Assembly (NCBI GenBank): GCA_016987375.1
Contig: PJRA01000509.1
Location: 86,424-150,423 of the forward strand
From: Brachionus koreanus
Taxonomy: Eukaryota; Rotifera; Eurotatoria; Ploima; Brachionidae
Direction of reading: 5' to 3'
DNA: 64,000 bases
Shown: one piece after another, positions 59,807 to 64,000 of the stretch
Layout of the letters: every line of letters starts with the position of its first letter
How positions within the stretch are numbered: the stretch's first letter is position 1
Notes under the pieces: generated by a model
What the model saw: only the letters and a program-made list of their open reading frames with translations
What the model was told of the DNA's origin: nothing
The model's database searches: none
Position numbers and translations under genes: made by a program

Positions 59807-60333
59807 TTAACCAATTTTAACACTTCTATTCGATTTGTATTCTAGATAGTCACTCATCGAAAAATAAGAAATTTCTGTCTCATTGACAACAATTGTATTG
59901 GCAATAATTTGATCATCTTGTAAAATTAGAATGTCATCATCTTCACAGTTAATTACAGGATCATTTGACTAAAAAATTTATTTATTCGAGCAAAATATCT
60001 CTTATGAATAAGATTACTTTAGCTTTAAATGGCACGTGTTCAATTTTAAGAGTATCTAATAAAAAAGCTATCAAATAATTTGATTATAAAAACAATTACA
60101 AACCGTAAGTGAATGTCTTGAAAGGTGGAGGAAGACTGCTTTTTTTAATTTCTAAATAATATTTAATTTTAGACCATTTTCTTCTGAAAAAAAAATGTAC
60201 CTTGATTAATTATTTGTTTTAGGTCTTTGATATTTGTGTTTTTATTTACATTTTTAAGCACTAGATTCTTTAAATTACGATGATGAAATGAGCGAATAAC
60301 TCGTATAGTTATGATTAGATTTTCATCAGTCAT
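59807..60333 (-). CDS. UPF0538 protein (C2orf76 homologue)
   Basis: Conserved small protein of unknown function. Four short exons on the minus strand: 60333..60201, about 60151..60103, 60055..60018 and 59968..59807, for about 126 aa, the same length as human C2orf76. The N-terminus reads LIITIRVIRSFHHRNLKNLV (human has a VRLIRSFEHRNF block). Then come SLPPPFKTFTYDTLKIEHVP and, after NDPVIN, the acidic CEDDDILILQDDQIIAN, and NETEISYFSMSDYLEYKSN. Each piece aligns to the human protein in order, and each intron has GT-AG ends. The precise limits of exon 2 are uncertain by a base. The ubiquitin-like arrangement of strands is only a guess. All exons are below 60 codons, so the gene is easily missed. 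Confidence 0.88.
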
Positions 60334-61027
60334 TGTTGATAATACTTCAAATGAATAATTTAGAATAAAAAATTGAAAGCATTTCTGTAAATTTTATTGC
60401 AAATTTTGCATTCATATTATTTCTAATTTATACATTATTTCAAAAAATAATAATATTTTGAAAATATTTTATTATTATTTAAGAAATTTTTTATTATAAA
60501 ATTTGAGTTTTGTTTACAGCGCTATAAAAATGCTATTCGAGCAGGATTCGATGCCCAAACAGTGACTTGTGTCCGGTTGCCCCAGTAACAAATAGTCTTT
60601 TCGTTGGCAAAAAAAAGCCCCTTCAAAAACTAGGTCTTGATGAAATTCATAGCCTAATTTAAGATATTTCAATTGCAAATTTAAATATAGGATGGGTAAC
60701 TTTGAAAAAATTTCAAATTGTTTGCCAACCTATTTTTAAAGAAAAAAAGTTACAAAGTTTTATGTATTTGACCTAAATAATTGATAGATTTGTTTTTTCT
60801 TTATAAAGTTTTTTGACTTGAATTATTTAAGAACTTTATTTTTTTTTTAGATTTAATAGCTAGAATTTGAAGCCAATTATCAAGACTCCTTTTTTTTTTT
60901 TGCCTAGAATAAATTGTCTAGGATCGATAATTTTACTTTATGCTTCAAAGTTCTAAGCAAATATTAGTCTTTTTTATTTTTAAAATGTGCTTCTTTTTTT
61001 ATTAAGAATAATGATGTTAAGAAAAAT
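60334..61027. other. Spacer with a G/C-richer island
   Basis: Divergent promoter region for the C2orf76 and nuclear-receptor genes. An island at about 60530-60640 (CAGGATTCGATGCCCAAACA, CCGGTTGCCCC) is much less A/T-rich than the rest; it shows a weak B-box-like GGATTCGATGCC but no cloverleaf or long frame. A retroposon scrap or regulatory element are both possible. Confidence 0.4.
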
Positions 61028-62630
61028 ATGAGCGATCCTAAACCAAGTACCACAAGCAGACTTACAGAGGATACGGCAATGCGTAAGAGTAAAGCAACAT
61101 CAGGGAAACCACGAGGAGCCACTTACGACGGAAACAAGTGTATGATATGTAGTGATAGGGCGTCGGGCTTTCACTATGGCGTATTGGCATGTGAAGGATG
61201 TAAAGGGTTTTTCAAGCGTGTTTGTAAAGAAAAACTAAAAGCGGACAATACGGGTGATAATTCATTTATAAGCCTACAAAATAAAAGACATTGTGTGTTT
61301 GGTGGAAATTGTGAAATAAATGTTCGAACAAGAAACAGATGTCAATACTGTCGAATTCAAAAATGCATTGATCTCGGTATGTCCAAAGATGGCATTAAAT
61401 TGGGCAGAAGGTCAAAAAAATTTAAACAAAATCTCAATTCTGTTATAAACCGAAAAACAAACGAAGAAAGTTCTGAAACAGCTACCAATCCAGATTTTTA
61501 TAAGCAGCAAATAATTGCTATTTTACAAGATAATAAGCTAGTTATCAAAGCGATTGATATATTGTCTGCTGCGGCAGCAAGTGTCGGTACGTCACAAATT
61601 GACAATGCTGCTCAAAAATCTCCAGCTAGCACGTCATCCGCTCAATCTTCGTCATCACTCCCGGTGTTTTCAATGAACAGTAATCAAACAAATTCCTTAC
61701 AAGTTTTATCTAGCAATTCTCTAGAAAATAAACAGATTGAATTAGTTGAAACAGTAACCCAAGCGTACAGAGAAACCCAGCACATTTTTTGTGATAATTC
61801 AGTTATTAACTTTAAAGAGGAAAATTCTATTGAATTTCATAGTTATCTATCTAATTTTATCTCTTCTGGCTTGGTAAATGTTCTTAAAAGTAGCAAATTT
61901 TTAGATCATGCAAACATTCTCATTGAGAACACAGTTCTCTTCGCAAAAAATGTACCATTTTTTATGACTATAAACGAATCGGATCGAATAAGTCTTTTGA
62001 AAGGTTCAGTTTTTGAAATAATTTGCTTGAGACATTCAATATTCTACCAATATTCATCCAGTTTGTCAAGTCTTGCCACTTTGGCCGACTGTGCTCTAGC
62101 TCATGATGGCGATGAATCAAGCTTGGTTGAATCAAAATTCTATCTGCCTTTTCTAAAATGCTGGATAAATTGCGACTGGCTTGGTGACAAGTTAATTGAT
62201 GCAAAAAAATTTTTAAATTTGTTGTTTGAGTTTTATTTTTATTTGAATTCAATAAGCCTTAGCGAATTTGAGCTCGCCGTTTTTTGTGCCTACTTGCTTT
62301 TTGATTACAGTAAGCTTCAAAAATTTCTAAAACGAATTTCATTTAAAATAATTAATTAATTATTCTTCCATAGGTGAACAAAATCTGGCCATTTCAGATA
62401 CAGTCAAGATGTATAGAGCTATTTATCAACAGATTTTGTTATCCAGATTGGAAAAAAAACAGACACAAATCGAGCAGACCAAAATTTTAAATAAGGAATT
62501 TTTAAACGTATGGTTAATTAATTGTTGTAAAAAGTTAAAAGAACTTAATGCTGAACATTCGAAAATATTAAACCTATTAAAAGATGATGTTCAGTTTCCA
62601 GATCTTTATGCGGAATTATATAATTTATAA
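61028..62630 (+). CDS. Nuclear receptor, NR1-like, with enlarged DNA-binding domain
   Basis: Ligand-regulated or orphan transcription factor. Exons 61028..62309 and 62374..62630 give 512 aa. Zinc finger 1 starts at Cys38 (CMICSDRASGFHYGVLACEG) with the P-box CEGCKGFFKR. The second finger is CVFGGNCEINVRTRNRCQYC followed by RIQKCIDLGMSKDGIKLGRR, the T/A-box layout of the NR1 group (PPAR, Rev-erb/E75, E78, ROR/HR3). Between FFKR and the second finger there are about 15 extra residues (KADNTGDNSFISLQ region). A Ser/Gln-rich hinge follows. The C-terminal 270 residues are a ligand-binding domain with NVPFFMTINESDRISLLKGS as its helix 3-5 signature and FPDLYAELYNL as a plausible AF-2 helix 12. Subfamily not settled. 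AATAAA near 62677. Confidence 0.93.
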
Positions 62631-63700
62631 ATTTTTATTCAATTTATTTTAAACTCGTTTTTGCTTGAATTTATAAAATAAAACAGTCCAATTTTTTTAA
62701 ATAGAATAAGAAAAAATTTACAAATTTTTTATTTAGAAAAACATTCATTCAAGGATCAAACTAAGTCAAGCTTTTTATGAACAATGGTGACTATATTTAT
62801 ATACATGACATTCAAAATTAGTATATTTTATTGTTTAAAATTTAATTTTAGTAAAAGCAAAATTTCAATTTTTAAATTAATTACATCATCAAATTTTTGA
62901 TCAAAATATTTAGCCCTTATTTTTGAAATAAGAAAGCAAATTTTTAAGTATATTTATATTTATTTTATATTTCAACTCAATCAAAAAGACCAAAGGTCAA
63001 CAAAAAAAAGAAAAAAAAATTAAACTATTGATTTCGTGAAATTTATATTTAGTTACAGAAGATAGTAAAAAATTTATAAAATTTAAATTAATATTATCTC
63101 TTAAAATGATTAAAAGATTAAACTGAAGATTATCAATTATGAAAAGAAAATTAATATTATTAGAATGCTATTGAATTATTCAGTTATTTTACTTTTAGTT
63201 ATTCCTAATATTAATTTTTATGTGGTTAAAAAAAATTTACGAAACACTTATCTAAAAATAATTTTTCATAAAGTTTTTAAAATTTCAAATATTTATTAAC
63301 GGCATGTAAATTTTTTGTTGATTAAATTTTTCAATAAAGTACCAATTTTACTTAGTGTTTATTATTTTTCTATCGCATCAAAAAAATTTTATGCATATAA
63401 AAATTAAGATTTATTATAAAATTTCAAAAAAAGTTTAATTAGCACCAAAAAATAAAAAAGATAAAAAAATTAATTAATTATTTTGAATTATATGCCAACC
63501 TTGAGCCTTTACTTCGTTCCGGGCCAAGCCTTTGAGCCTATAAGTGTATCAAAGTATTTTTCAGGTATTGTTGTTGATTTTATGTAAAGCAGATACAATA
63601 TGTCTACACATATAGCTTTTTAGGTACATATAGCCTACACATATAGTCCTTTCGTGAACAAATTAAGAACTTAAAAAACTTCAAACAATCAAATACCTAC
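62631..63700. other. AT-rich spacer with small repeats
   Basis: 3' UTR of the nuclear receptor, then low-complexity sequence. Near 63490-63660 there are short repeats (CTACACATATAG twice; TTGAGCCT/TTTGAGCCTATAAG). It is presumably intronic to, or downstream of, the gene at the right edge. Confidence 0.45.
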
Positions 63701-63851
63701 CTCATGATCTAGGCTTAAAAAATAAGCATCTTCATACTGATCAAATTTAATTTTCGGTTTTTGGTTTAAATATTCAATAGCTATTTTCCAAAATTCCAAA
63801 ATATCTGATTTCTCCTTAAATTTTTTCAAACTTAACTTATCAGTGGAAAAA
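63701..63851 (-). CDS. Internal exon of an unidentified gene (partial, right edge)
   Basis: An open 50-codon exon on the minus strand with an AG acceptor (AAAATAG|T) before 63851 and a GAG|GTAGGT donor at 63701. It reads FSTDKLSLKKFKEKSDILEF then WKIAIEYLNQKPKIKFDQYE and DAYFLSLDHE. Composition and both consensus splice sites support coding. The neighbouring exons are not seen: upstream ones lie beyond the window edge, and no downstream partner is obvious. Family not recognised. Confidence 0.5.
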
Positions 63852-64000
63852 CTATTTTAAAAAATTTTTAAACGTGCAATAAATTGACACAAAAGTAACC
63901 TTTCTCTGAAAGTATGAACATCTTTTATTTATATATTTTTAGATTTATAATTTTTTTTTCTCAGAAAATTTAAAAGCATCCACAATTTACAAAATTATAT

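Overview
This is an AT-rich animal (metazoan) genomic window. It is not bacterial: genes are split by short GT-AG introns, polyadenylation signals (AATAAA) follow several genes, and the gene set is animal: ARF GTPases, UVSSA, Bicaudal-D, cathepsin Z, a nuclear receptor, a peptide GPCR, UBE2W, C2orf76 and C10orf67 homologues. My best guess is a small-genome lophotrochozoan-grade invertebrate such as a monogonont rotifer. That is inference from composition, compact introns and the transposon mix; nothing in the sequence proves it. Two runs of N (10928-10, i.e. 10928 to 11080, and 27909 to 27975) show that this is a draft assembly.

Layout. 1-5 kb: two ARF1-type genes on the minus strand flank UVSSA (plus). 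5.6-8.3 kb: decayed non-LTR retrotransposons, direct repeats and a small MITE. 8.3-10.4 kb: an unusual leucine-rich-repeat gene (minus). 10.5-13.6 kb: repeats and AT-rich spacer. 13.6-17.3 kb: Bicaudal-D (plus) and a protein with three identically spaced C2HC zinc fingers (minus). 17.5-19.3 kb: a LINE fragment interrupted by a complete tRNA-derived SINE with target-site duplication. 19.7-20.7 kb: a vWA-domain protein. 21.2 kb: a mariner-type transposase relic. 24-25.3 kb: S-adenosylmethionine synthetase (minus). 27-30 kb: a CR1/L2-like LINE relic into which a hAT element with perfect 8-bp target duplications has jumped. 31.7-34.2 kb: an ankyrin-repeat gene and, just upstream on the same strand, a two-exon gene for a 61-residue membrane protein. 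38-42 kb: MGMT (plus) and a 12-exon coiled-coil C10orf67 homologue (minus). 45-47.7 kb: a galanin/allatostatin-A/kisspeptin-type GPCR with a MITE in its second intron. 48-49.5 kb: LINE relic and MITE. 50-53.4 kb: a tandem pair of cathepsin Z genes with a foldback element between them. 53.8-57.5 kb: MITE, coding-like fragments and a long hairpin. 58.4-62.6 kb: UBE2W, C2orf76 and a nuclear receptor. The right edge holds one exon of an unidentified gene.

The genes do not form a pathway or operon; most are ordinary conserved housekeeping or signalling genes. The distinctive content is (i) a varied, nested set of mobile elements whose ends can be defined from the sequence, (ii) two local gene duplications, with signs of gene conversion in the ARF pair and of intron gain or loss in the cathepsin pair, and (iii) a few genes I cannot assign: the three-finger protein, the LRR protein, the 61-residue membrane protein and the ankyrin protein. 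I found no clear evidence of a wholly new biological system. Exon boundaries were derived by hand from splice consensus, reading frame and protein similarity from memory.
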